A DNA stretch of 25,764 nt from an uncultured Anaerococcus sp. (GTDB lineage Bacteria > Bacillota > Clostridia > Tissierellales > Peptoniphilaceae). Each line of letters starts with the position of its first letter. Within the stretch, counting starts at the first letter, position 1. The notes under the pieces were generated by a model. It was not told where the DNA came from and ran no database searches. It saw only the letters and a program-made list of their open reading frames with translations. The stretch covers positions 1 to 25,764 of the forward strand of contig NZ_CALGYW010000050.1 of the NCBI RefSeq assembly GCF_937934665.1, read 5' to 3'. Made by a program: the position numbers and the translations under genes. This document shows, piece by piece, positions 1 through 6,625 of the stretch.

Positions 1-726
1 CATTGGTACGGGGTAACTATGGGCGGTGGGATTGGACTTACTATCCACTCTGATCTAATAATAGCAGATGAGAGTGTAAACTGGGCCATGCCAGAAACAA
101 GTCTTGGCTTTGTCCCAGATGTATCTGTTGGCTATTATATTTCAAAACTTCCCCAAGCTATGGGTCAACTTGTGGGACTAACAGGGGCAAGGCTTTACCC
201 AGATGATTTAATTAGGTTTTCTCTTGCTGATCTTTTGATAGATTCAAAAGACTACCAAAAGATTTTAGAAAAACTTTTTGCCTTTGATACTTCTAGCACA
301 GACTTTATAGGAGATTTTAGCAAAGAAATTGAAAGCTACGCTAAAAAGCCAGGTGAAACTGAAAATACCCAAAATATGGAAAAAATCGAAAAATATTTTG
401 GCAAGGACAGCCTAGAAGAGATCCTAAAGTCCTTGGAAGCAAACCAGGAAGATGATTTTGCCAGGGAAAAACTTGAGATATTAAAAGAGAGAGATCCTTT
501 TATGACCCAGGTTCAATTTGAAAAATATTTTTACGGCAAAAATCTAACCAGAGAAGAGACAATTGACCTAGATTTAAAAATTATAAACCATGGCCTTAAG
601 ACAGGTGAGATTGAAGAAGGAATTAGGACAGTGATGATAGATAGGGAAGATAGACCTTCCTGGCCAGTAAAAACTTTCTCTGATGTAGATAAAAATGAGG
701 TTAAAAACCTATTTAAAATCAAATAA
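1..726 (+). CDS. Enoyl-CoA hydratase/isomerase family protein, 3-hydroxyisobutyryl-CoA hydrolase-like (5' truncated)
   Basis: The frame is open from the first base (reading HWYGVTMGGGIGL), so the gene begins outside the window and the ATG at 19 is internal. The segment TMGGGIGL, followed by AMPETSLGFVPDVSVGYYISKL and LTGARL, is the crotonase-fold oxyanion-hole and active-site region in the form typical of 3-hydroxyisobutyryl-CoA hydrolases. The family hydrolyses, or in other members hydrates, acyl-CoA thioesters in the cytoplasm. About 241 residues are visible; family members have about 340-360, so roughly the first third is missing. The C-terminal part (LEEILKSLEANQEDDFAREKL and RTVMIDREDRPSW) also fits the hydrolase subgroup. 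Exact substrate is not determinable; the CoA-hydrolase subgroup is likely, valine catabolism is not implied. Confidence 0.8.
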   Translation, partial: HWYGVTMGGGIGLTIHSDLIIADESVNWAMPETSLGFVPDVSVGYYISKLPQAMGQLVGLTGARLYPDDLIRFSLADLLIDSKDYQKILEKLFAFDTSSTDFIGDFSKEIESYAKKPGETENTQNMEKIEKYFGKDSLEEILKSLEANQEDDFAREKLEILKERDPFMTQVQFEKYFYGKNLTREETIDLDLKIINHGLKTGEIEEGIRTVMIDREDRPSWPVKTFSDVDKNEVKNLFKIK

Positions 727-751
727 GATTTGAAAATACTTGTAAATAATA

Positions 752-787
752 GGCTTTCTAGCTAGGTAGAGGGTCCTTTAGTTTTTT
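752..787 (+). terminator. Probable rho-independent terminator of the acyl-CoA hydrolase-like gene
   Basis: GGCTTTCTA (752-760) can pair with TAGAGGGTC (767-775) over a six-base loop. The stem uses several G-T wobbles, and a T-rich stretch runs to 787. The hairpin is of moderate strength. Confidence 0.5.
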
Positions 788-827
788 ATAAAGCTGTCTA
801 TATAAAAATTTTTACTAGATGGGATTT

Positions 828-856
828 TTGGAAATTTGTCCAAAAAATTATATAAT
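828..856 (+). promoter_or_regulatory. Sigma-A-type promoter of the nucleosidase gene
   Basis: TTGGAA (828-833), a 17-base spacer and TATAAT (851-856). The ribosome site AGAGGTG (862-868) lies right after the inferred start of transcription, so the leader would be only about 10-12 bases. Confidence 0.6.
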
Positions 857-873
857 ACTTCAGAGGTGATTAG

Positions 874-1545
874 ATGAATATAGGGATATTAGTAGCAGTA
901 GAGTTTGATGCTTTTTATGATATTTATAAGGAACCAATCGAGAGATATAAGCATGGCAGTTTTGAAATTTTGAAATACCATATCAACGGTAAGGACGTTT
1001 TTGTTTGCCCTTCAAGTATGGGGCAAATTCGTGCTGCTCTTGCCATGACCCTGCTTCTTGATGTTTATAAGTGTGGAACCATCATAAATTATGGAGTAGT
1101 TGGTGCTTTAAATGACCAAGAAGTAGAGGAACTAACAGTTGTGGAAAGTGTGAGCCATTACGAATTTGATATATCAGACTTAGATGGTGCGGCAAAAGGA
1201 CAATACGAAATTTTTAACGATGTAGCCATGAAAACAACGGAAAGCTTGGTGGATTTGGCAATAGAAATTGACCCTCATTTGAAAAAGGTAAAGCTTGCAT
1301 CAGGTGATAAATTTGTTTCAGGTCTTGAGGCCAAGACAGAGCTTAATAAAAAGTGGGACTCAGATATTGTCGACATGGAAGGAGCTGCAATTGCTCTAGC
1401 CTGTCACTTATATAGGGCAGACTTTCTTATGATTAAAGCAGTTTCAGATGCCCTTACAGGTGGGGGAGCGGAGTTTTACGAAAATTTCGAACGTGCTTCA
1501 AAAGTCGCAGTGGGGATAATAGACGATATAATAAAAAAAATTTAA
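874..1545 (+). CDS. 5'-methylthioadenosine/S-adenosylhomocysteine nucleosidase-like protein
   Basis: A cytoplasmic phosphorylase-superfamily nucleosidase. The family cleaves the glycosidic bond of methylthioadenosine, SAH or 5'-deoxyadenosine, releasing adenine. Motifs align along its 223 residues with the MTAN fold: E10 near the N-terminus, INYGVVGAL (the glycine-rich ribose/water loop, usually GTAG or GSAG), SGDKFVSG, VDMEGAAIA with the ribose-binding E169, and IKAVSD with the proposed catalytic acid D192. Length fits the family (about 230). The start is fixed by AGAGGTG at 862-868. It stands alone behind its own promoter. The altered GVVGAL loop and the divergent sequence leave another purine nucleoside as possible substrate. 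Confidence 0.8.
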   Translation: MNIGILVAVEFDAFYDIYKEPIERYKHGSFEILKYHINGKDVFVCPSSMGQIRAALAMTLLLDVYKCGTIINYGVVGALNDQEVEELTVVESVSHYEFDISDLDGAAKGQYEIFNDVAMKTTESLVDLAIEIDPHLKKVKLASGDKFVSGLEAKTELNKKWDSDIVDMEGAAIALACHLYRADFLMIKAVSDALTGGGAEFYENFERASKVAVGIIDDIIKKI

Positions 1546-1670
1546 TTTTGCCTAAGATTTAAAATAGGCTGATTATTGGATGAAAAAGGAATAAAATAGG
1601 AAATATTTTTAATAATGATTTAGAAACCTAATCTATAAAGTTTTTATGAGAAAATTAAAAATAGACAAGC

Positions 1671-1698
1671 AAAAAGCAAGGCATAAACCTTGCTTTTT
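1671..1698. terminator. Bidirectional terminator between the nucleosidase and superoxide reductase genes
   Basis: An 11-base perfect stem, AAAAAGCAAGG (1671-1681) and CCTTGCTTTTT (1688-1698), encloses the loop cataaa. Its A- and T-rich ends make it work in both directions. It sits just after the stop of the minus-strand superoxide reductase gene and downstream of the plus-strand nucleosidase. Confidence 0.85.
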
Positions 1699-1704
1699 AA
1701 AATA

Positions 1705-2058
1705 CTAAATTTCTTCAGAATTTTCCCAAAGACCGTGGATGTTGCAATAAGCAAGTGCGTAAACTTCGCCACTCTTGTCAGTTTTAACTCTAGCTTCTAC
1801 ACATGGTTGAGTTAAGATTTCTTCTTCGCCATGAGCTTTAAATTCATAAGAACCAACTTCGATTGGGAATTTTGCTCCTTCTGGTTTGAAGAATACTTTA
1901 ATCCAAGCGATGTGGTGTTCAAATGTATTTGGGTGTTCTACTTCTTCACCAACGTTAGTTTTGATGTGAAGAAGACCGTCTTCTTTAGAAACGTGGATTA
2001 CTGGAACGTGTTTTTCAGCTTTCCAATCAGCAGTTTGAACTGTTTCTGTTAATTTCAT
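1705..2058 (-). CDS. Superoxide reductase (neelaredoxin type, one-iron desulfoferrodoxin family)
   Basis: Reduces superoxide to hydrogen peroxide at a mononuclear Fe(His)4Cys centre in the cytoplasm of anaerobes, using electrons from rubredoxin-like donors. The 117-residue protein has all expected ligands: the EKHVP motif with E15, K16 and H17; HPNTFEHHIAWI with H42 and H48; and CNIHG with axial C105 and H108. There is no N-terminal desulforedoxin domain (no early CxxC pairs), so it is the one-iron class. The start is supported by GGAGGA on the minus strand (complement of 2064-2069). It is monocistronic, ending in a strong hairpin. Identification is secure; the electron donor is not in the window. 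Confidence 0.95.
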   Translation of the reverse strand: MKLTETVQTADWKAEKHVPVIHVSKEDGLLHIKTNVGEEVEHPNTFEHHIAWIKVFFKPEGAKFPIEVGSYEFKAHGEEEILTQPCVEARVKTDKSGEVYALAYCNIHGLWENSEEI

Positions 2059-2162
2059 ATTAATCCTCCATATGTTTTAATAGTCTACATTAATTAATAT
2101 ACCCAACCTTAAATTTTATAAACATAAATTTCTTAACATATGTACTTTAACAAATTACTTTG

Positions 2163-2190
2163 TTGCAAATAATCAGTCTTAAAATATAAT
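2163..2190 (+). promoter_or_regulatory. Promoter of the uncharacterised four-gene operon
   Basis: TTGCAA (2163-2168), a 16-base spacer and TATAAT (2185-2190). AAAAAGGAG (2194-2202) precedes the ATG at 2208. The leader is therefore very short. Confidence 0.6.
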
Positions 2191-2207
2191 GTAAAAAAGG
2201 AGCGTTT

Positions 2208-2639
2208 ATGGATAGATTAAAGGAATTAAAAGAGGCAAGAGATTCCGCAAATCTTGCTATAGTAAAGATTGATGAAGGTATTGGTCAATTAAAGTCTGCC
2301 TCATCTTGGGGAATACTTGATATTTTAGGTGGGGACTTTTTTTCAAGCCTTGTTAAAAGAAATAAAATAAGCGGAGCAAATCGTAGTTTAGAAGAAATAT
2401 CATTAAGTCTTAAAACGCTTAATAAAGAACTAAGCGATGTTGATATAAGCTTTCCTGATGCCATACCAGACAGACTTTCAGATCAAGTTTTCGACCTAGT
2501 TTTTGATAATATCTTTACAGATTTTAGGGTCCAGGGCGAAATAAAGGAAAATCTCGTCGCCCTAAAAGAATTAAGATATGCTATAATAGAAATAGGCGAG
2601 AGATTAGATAGGGAAATAAAAGATATAGAAGGATTATAG
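2208..2639 (+). CDS. Conserved hypothetical protein with a W-G-x-x-D-x-x-G-G motif
   Basis: Not assigned to a named family. The 143-residue protein is highly charged and mainly helical, has no signal peptide, and has heptad-like spacing at both ends (residues 1-30 and 110-140). Between the helices is the motif SSWGILDILGGDFFSSLVK (residues 32-50). That motif resembles a W-G-x-x-D-x-x-G-G segment recurring in uncharacterised Firmicute proteins with flanking coiled coils; this is recollection, not a search. The start is supported by AAAAAGGAG. It is the first gene of an operon with the frameshifted gene that follows, a zinc-ribbon protein and an isochorismatase-family hydrolase. Confidence 0.75.
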   Translation: MDRLKELKEARDSANLAIVKIDEGIGQLKSASSWGILDILGGDFFSSLVKRNKISGANRSLEEISLSLKTLNKELSDVDISFPDAIPDRLSDQVFDLVFDNIFTDFRVQGEIKENLVALKELRYAIIEIGERLDREIKDIEGL

Positions 2640-2654
2640 AAAGATTTGGAGAAG

Positions 2655-3595
2655 ATGGATTTTGATTTTTTTAAGGCAAGTGATGGTTTCACTGAAGATT
2701 TGCTAGAAGATGCTGATAGTAATTTAAATAAAATAAGAGATGGCCTTTATTCCTTGCCAGGGTTTATATATTATCTTAAGGCCCATATTCCAGAAAATCA
2801 CCTTGAGGCGGTTTTGACTAAAGAGCAAAATAGGAAGTTTTTAGATGGAAGCTTGGAATTATTGAGAAGGGAAAGTGGGGAGCTTCTAGCAGAACTTAGG
2901 GATCCAGAAAGCAAGAAAATAGTTGGAAAAGTAAACCTAAAAGAAGTTGACCTAACTCCAGAGCTAGCCCAGGCCAGGGCGCTTTATGCTATGCAGATGC
3001 AAATGGCCCAAATATCTAAGGACATAAATGCTATGGCTGAGGCTATAGAAGAAGTAAGGCAGGGCCAGCAGGATGATAGGATTGCTATAGCAAATGCTTG
3101 CAAACAAAAATTAATCCAGGCCAAATGTATTAAAAATCCTTCCCTAAGGGAAAAATTATACCTCCAAGTCATATCAGATGCTGAAAATAGCAGGAACCAA
3201 TTGATGCTAAACCAAATGACTACAATTAAGTTTATAGAAAATATTCCAAAATCAGGTTGGCAAAAATTAATATCAAACCCAGACACTAAGGAAGTTGACG
3301 AGAAGTTAAATTATTTGATGGACGGGTTAAATACTATAAATATGGTTTCCCTTGTTGCTATTATGCCTATTATGAGCTTGGAGAAAGGGAAGCTGCCCTT
3401 GCAAGTTTTGGATATTTTAGAGATTTTATCAAGGAAGTATATTTTAAAACCCCTGATCTTGTTGAAAGATTAGATAACCTCGATAAGTCAACTAATAATA
3501 TTTGGAAAGAAAAAATTATTAAAATTAATTCGAATATTTTAGAATTAAGTCAAAGCGAAACTTTGCAGATTGGAAGATATAATGAAGAAAATTAG
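2655..3595 (+). pseudogene. Conserved hypothetical protein, interrupted by a one-base frameshift
   Basis: The first frame runs from ATG 2655 (or TTG 2646; GGAG at 2648-2651 lies very close to the ATG) through a helical, glutamine- and alanine-rich protein (ALYAMQMQMAQISKDINAMA) to LNTINMVSLVAIM, then reads MSLEKGKL... to a stop at 3473. A different frame is clearly coding from about 3366: AYYELGEREAALASFGYFR, then FIKEVYFKTPDLVERLDNL, ending at TAG 3593-3595. Restoring one G after ATG 3363-3365 (giving ATG GCC TAT TAT) joins the two into one protein of about 313 residues. No slippery heptamer is visible at the junction, so programmed shifting is unlikely. Decay or a sequencing undercall are the alternatives. 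Function is not recognised; it is co-transcribed with the preceding gene. Confidence 0.75.
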
Positions 3596-3767
3596 ATTAG
3601 AAGAAAAATCTTGTAAAAGGTGTGGCAAAGATTTGCCTATAGATTGGCAAGGCAAGTACTGTGAGCGCTGCCAAAACCTTAGGATAGGAAGGGTGAAAAA
3701 AGTAGGAAAAGCGGCTTTTGGTCTTGTGACAATAGTTGCCGCACATTTTTTAGGAGATGAGAATTAA
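3582..3767 (+). CDS. Small zinc-ribbon protein with a C-terminal hydrophobic segment
   Basis: A 61-residue protein. C11-K-R-C14 and C27-E-R-C30 form two CxxC knuckles in a zinc-ribbon arrangement, followed by a basic stretch (residues 34-43) and a hydrophobic helix (about 44-57), possibly a membrane association segment. ATG 3582 is chosen over an upstream TTG at 3570 because GGAAG (3572-3576) sits just ahead of it. The ATG lies 14 bases inside the repaired reading frame of the preceding gene, and the stop TAA shares one base with the ATG of the next gene, so translational coupling is likely. Its job is unknown; a metal-binding or partner-docking role is a guess. Confidence 0.7.
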   Translation: MKKIRLEEKSCKRCGKDLPIDWQGKYCERCQNLRIGRVKKVGKAAFGLVTIVAAHFLGDEN

Positions 3768-4297
3768 TGGACGTATTATTAGTAATTGACTTGCAAAATG
3801 ACTTTGTAGACGGTGCCCTGGGTAATGAGGGTAATGATAAGATAGTTGAACCTATTGAGAAGTTAGTTGATGATTTTAAGGGAGAAATAATTTTTACAAG
3901 AGATACCCACGAGGAATCTTACTTGGAAAGTCTTGAAGGCAAACACCTACCTGTGACCCATTGTGTCAAGGGGACTTCTGGTTGGGAAATAAAGATTCCT
4001 ACCAGGGGCAAAAAGATAATAGACAAGCCATCCTTTGGGTCATATGAACTTGTTGACTACCTTAGGGAATTAAATGCAAAGGAAAAAATCGAAAATATTT
4101 ACATGGTAGGGATTTGTACAGATATTTGTGTCCTATCAAATGCTATAATGATTAAAAATGCCCTCCTAGATACAGAAGTAACTGTGATCGAAGACTTGTG
4201 CAGGGCCACAAGTGATAAGGCCCACGAGGCAAGTCTAGTTGCTATGGCTTCTTGCCAGGTAAATATCATAAAATTTGCTGATTTTAAGCAAAAATAA
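3767..4297 (+). CDS. Isochorismatase-family cysteine hydrolase, probable nicotinamidase
   Basis: Likely hydrolyses nicotinamide to nicotinate in the cytoplasm for NAD salvage. The 176-residue protein has the complete triad: D8 in VIDLQNDFV, K87 in DKPSFGS, and C121 in GICTDICVLSNA. Metal ligands typical of nicotinamidases are also present: D46 and H48 in RDTHEE, and H65 in PVTHCVKGTSGWEI. The metal-site histidines favour nicotinamidase over isochorismatase, which lacks them. It overlaps the zinc-ribbon gene by one base, so it is the last gene of that operon and ends at a good terminator. Another amidase substrate remains possible. Confidence 0.85.
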   Translation: MDVLLVIDLQNDFVDGALGNEGNDKIVEPIEKLVDDFKGEIIFTRDTHEESYLESLEGKHLPVTHCVKGTSGWEIKIPTRGKKIIDKPSFGSYELVDYLRELNAKEKIENIYMVGICTDICVLSNAIMIKNALLDTEVTVIEDLCRATSDKAHEASLVAMASCQVNIIKFADFKQK

Positions 4298-4304
4298 ATT
4301 ATAG

Positions 4305-4339
4305 AGGCTATGAGTTTATAAAACTTGTAGCTTTTTTTT
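4305..4339 (+). terminator. Rho-independent terminator of the nicotinamidase operon
   Basis: A 13-base stem with three wobble pairs (4305-4317 with 4321-4333) on a three-base loop, followed by eight T residues (4332-4339). Confidence 0.85.
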
Positions 4340-4368
4340 AAGAGTTTATCTTAGAAAACATTATTTTT

Positions 4369-4377
4369 TGATATAAT
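4369..4377 (+). promoter_or_regulatory. Extended -10 promoter of cutC
   Basis: TGATATAAT (4369-4377) is an extended -10 element. The -35 region is weak (TTAGAA at 4351-4356 with short spacing). Confidence 0.5.
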
Positions 4378-4402
4378 AGGATTAAGAAAATAAGGAGGGT
4401 TT

Positions 4403-5125
4403 ATGAAACTTGAAATTTGTATTGATTCTTTTGATGGTATGATTGGGGCTTTCTTTGGCGGAGCTGATAGGGTGGAGATTTGCTCGGCTTTAACTCTTGA
4501 TGGCCTTACACCTTCGGCAGGGCTCGTTGATATTTGCTGCGAGTATGAAGATATAGAAAAATTTGTCATGGTAAGGCCTAGACCAGGGCATTTTACCTAT
4601 GATGATTTTGAAATTGGTCAGATGAAGGCAACTATCATGGCCTTTAAGAATAAACCGATAGACGGTTTTGTTCTTGGCGTTCTTGATTCTTATGGTCATC
4701 TTGATATAGAAACCATGAAAGAACTTGTATATCTTGCCTTTCCTAAAAAAGTTGTTCTCCACAGGGCCTTTGATTATTCTATCGATGGAGAGGAAAAGAT
4801 TGAAGAACTTATTAAAATGGGAGTAGATAGGATCATAACTTCCGGCAAAAAACCTAAGGCTATCGAAGGAGTAGATTTGATAAGAGACTTACAGGAAAAA
4901 TATGGGGACAGGATAGAAATTATGGCTGGTTCTGGCGTAACCCATGAAAATATAAGAGAGATTTATGAGAAAACTGGTATAGAAAACTTCCACCTTTCAG
5001 CAAGTGTTCAAGGTCAGACTGAAATTGATTATGATAATTTTGGCAAGGCCTTTGATGATTATAGGTTTACAAGTTCTGGCCTTGTTGAGCAAGCGAAGAT
5101 CGTTATAAATAATTTAAAAAAATAA
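4403..5125 (+). CDS. cutC: Copper homeostasis protein CutC
   Basis: A 240-residue cytoplasmic TIM-barrel protein of the CutC family, linked genetically to copper tolerance, though its biochemical activity remains debated. Family signatures appear in order: EICIDSFDG at the N-terminus, GADRVEICSALTLDGLTPS, VMVRPRPGHFTYDDFE, VVLHRAFD, DRIITSG and IEIMAGSGV. Length matches the family (about 240-250). GGAGG at 4394-4398 supports the start. It has its own promoter and is followed by the ldh control region, so it is probably monocistronic. No copper-responsive operator is evident. Confidence 0.92.
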   Translation: MKLEICIDSFDGMIGAFFGGADRVEICSALTLDGLTPSAGLVDICCEYEDIEKFVMVRPRPGHFTYDDFEIGQMKATIMAFKNKPIDGFVLGVLDSYGHLDIETMKELVYLAFPKKVVLHRAFDYSIDGEEKIEELIKMGVDRIITSGKKPKAIEGVDLIRDLQEKYGDRIEIMAGSGVTHENIREIYEKTGIENFHLSASVQGQTEIDYDNFGKAFDDYRFTSSGLVEQAKIVINNLKK

Positions 5126-5130
5126 AATTT

Positions 5131-5172
5131 TGTGACTTGAGTCATAGTAAAATCTCCAAATTTTGTTAAAAT
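5131..5172 (+). promoter_or_regulatory. ldh control region: CRP/FNR-like box and extended -10
   Basis: TGTGA-CTTGAG-TCATA (5131-5146) matches TGTGA-N6-TCACA, the site of CRP and Bacillus Fnr-type regulators, at nine of ten positions. TGTTAAAAT (5164-5172) is an extended -10 without a clear -35. The inferred transcription start at about 5179 puts the box centre near -40.5, the position used by class II activators. No regulator of this family is encoded in the window. Confidence 0.5.
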
Positions 5173-5223
5173 TAGATTAAGATTAGAGAAAAGTTTAAGA
5201 AGTTTTACAAAAAAGGAGAGATT

Positions 5224-6171
5224 ATGATTAAAGATAGCAAAATTATTTTAGTTGGCGATGGGGCAGTAGGTTCATCTTTTGCCTATGCTTCAACAATTTT
5301 AGGTATTGGCAGACAACTTGGAATTATAGATTTAAACGAGGATAAGGCAGAGGGAGATGCAATGGATCTATCAGATGCCCTATCTTTTACCAGGCCAAAG
5401 GAGATTTTTAAGGCAAATTATTCTGACTGCAAGGATGCGGAGGTAGTAGTAATTACTGCAGGAGCTCCACAAAAACCAGGTGAGACAAGGCTTGACCTTG
5501 TAGATAAGAATTTAAAAATTTTTAAGGATATGATTGGAAAAATTAAGGATTCTGGTTTTGATGGGATTTATGTTGTCGCATCAAACCCTGTAGATATCCT
5601 AACTTACGCTACCTGGAAGTATTCTGGTGCGCCAGCTGAAAAGGTCATAGGATCTGGTACCAGCCTTGATACATCAAGATTTAAAAAGGAAATAGCCTCT
5701 CTAATAGGAATCGACCCAAGAAGTGTCGATGCCTTTATCCTAGGTGAGCACGGAGATACAGAATTTCCTGTTTGGTCCCATACCAATGTAGGTGGTCTTC
5801 CAATTTATGAGTGGGTGGCAAATCACTCAGATGTAGATGAAATAGCCCTTTTAAATACTTTTGAAAAAGTAAGAAACGCAGCCTATGAAATAATAAACAA
5901 AAAGGGTGCAACCTTCTACGGCATAGGTGTTGCCCTTGCTAGACTTGTAGAATCAATTATAAATGACGAAAATTCCGTATACTCTACCTCATCTTACCTA
6001 AATGGGGAATACGGAGAAAAAGATATTTTTATAGGAGTTCCTTCAGTAATAGGCAAGGACGGTGTCAAATGGGTAATAGATGTACCTCTTACTGATACAG
6101 AAAAAGAAAGAATGAAAGAATCAGCTGATACCCTCAGAAAGGTGATGACTGAAGCTGGTCTATACGACTAA
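5224..6171 (+). CDS. ldh: L-lactate dehydrogenase
   Basis: NADH-dependent reduction of pyruvate to L-lactate in the cytoplasm, the terminal fermentation step. The 315-residue protein has the Rossmann motif VGDGAVGSS (G11, G13, G16) with D36 binding NAD. The substrate loop APQKPGETR has Q83, the lactate-type residue where malate dehydrogenases have Arg, and R89. Substrate R152 lies in LDTSRFK, and catalytic H176 in GEHGD. Two positions that bind fructose-1,6-bisphosphate in allosteric bacterial enzymes (R173 and H188 in standard numbering) are K154 and D169 here, so activation by that ligand is probably lost or changed. AAAGGAGAG precedes the ATG. It is monocistronic with its own terminator. 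Confidence 0.95.
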   Translation: MIKDSKIILVGDGAVGSSFAYASTILGIGRQLGIIDLNEDKAEGDAMDLSDALSFTRPKEIFKANYSDCKDAEVVVITAGAPQKPGETRLDLVDKNLKIFKDMIGKIKDSGFDGIYVVASNPVDILTYATWKYSGAPAEKVIGSGTSLDTSRFKKEIASLIGIDPRSVDAFILGEHGDTEFPVWSHTNVGGLPIYEWVANHSDVDEIALLNTFEKVRNAAYEIINKKGATFYGIGVALARLVESIINDENSVYSTSSYLNGEYGEKDIFIGVPSVIGKDGVKWVIDVPLTDTEKERMKESADTLRKVMTEAGLYD

Positions 6172-6174
6172 GTT

Positions 6175-6202
6175 AAAGCTCTAGGAAACTAGGGCTTTTT
6201 TT
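6175..6202 (+). terminator. Rho-independent terminator of ldh
   Basis: AAAGCTCTAG (6175-6184) and CTAGGGCTTT (6189-6198) form a 10-base stem with one wobble on a GAAA tetraloop, running into seven T residues (6196-6202). Confidence 0.9.
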
Positions 6203-6625
6203 AGTGGGAAAATTTGGGAATAATATTTAAAACTTTTTTAGTAAAATCTTTATATTAAAAACTCGTACATCCCTTAATTTTATAACATTTAGCAAAAATA
6301 AATATATAAATAATAGTATTTCAAAACTTGAACAATTTATTTAGAGGTGTAATATATAAGCAGGACATAAAAATAAAAACTTAAAAAGCATAAGATAAGA
6401 GTTTAGATACATAAGTTTAATGAAATATAAAGTTTGAATAATTAATACCGATATAAATCAAAAATGATAAATTATGAAGTATAAATAAATATTCCTGTTT
6501 TATATTTTGACTTTTGCTACTTGGTCAACTTATTAAACTTAGTAAATTTCATTTATTGGAAATTATAGATATATAAATGCTTGCTTATGACTTTTTTGGT
6601 CCTAATTTTAGAAAGGAAGTTAAAA
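6203..6625. other. AT-rich intergenic region upstream of the MMPL exporter gene
   Basis: About 420 bases without a credible gene. The only structure noted near its end is the inverted repeat TTGAC (6507-6511) and GTCAA (6524-6528). Its left arm overlaps a possible -35 (TTGACT, 6507-6512) with TATTAA 18 bases on. The pair could be an operator for the exporter operon, but support is weak. Confidence 0.35.

Noticed and set aside
3363..3370. Programmed -1/+1 ribosomal frameshifting in the hypothetical gene
   Set aside because: No slippery heptamer and no obvious downstream stimulatory structure; a missing base is simpler.
5161..5180. Rex-type redox operator before ldh (TTGTTAA half-site)
   Set aside because: Only one half matches; the second half-site is absent, while the CRP/FNR-like box fits better.
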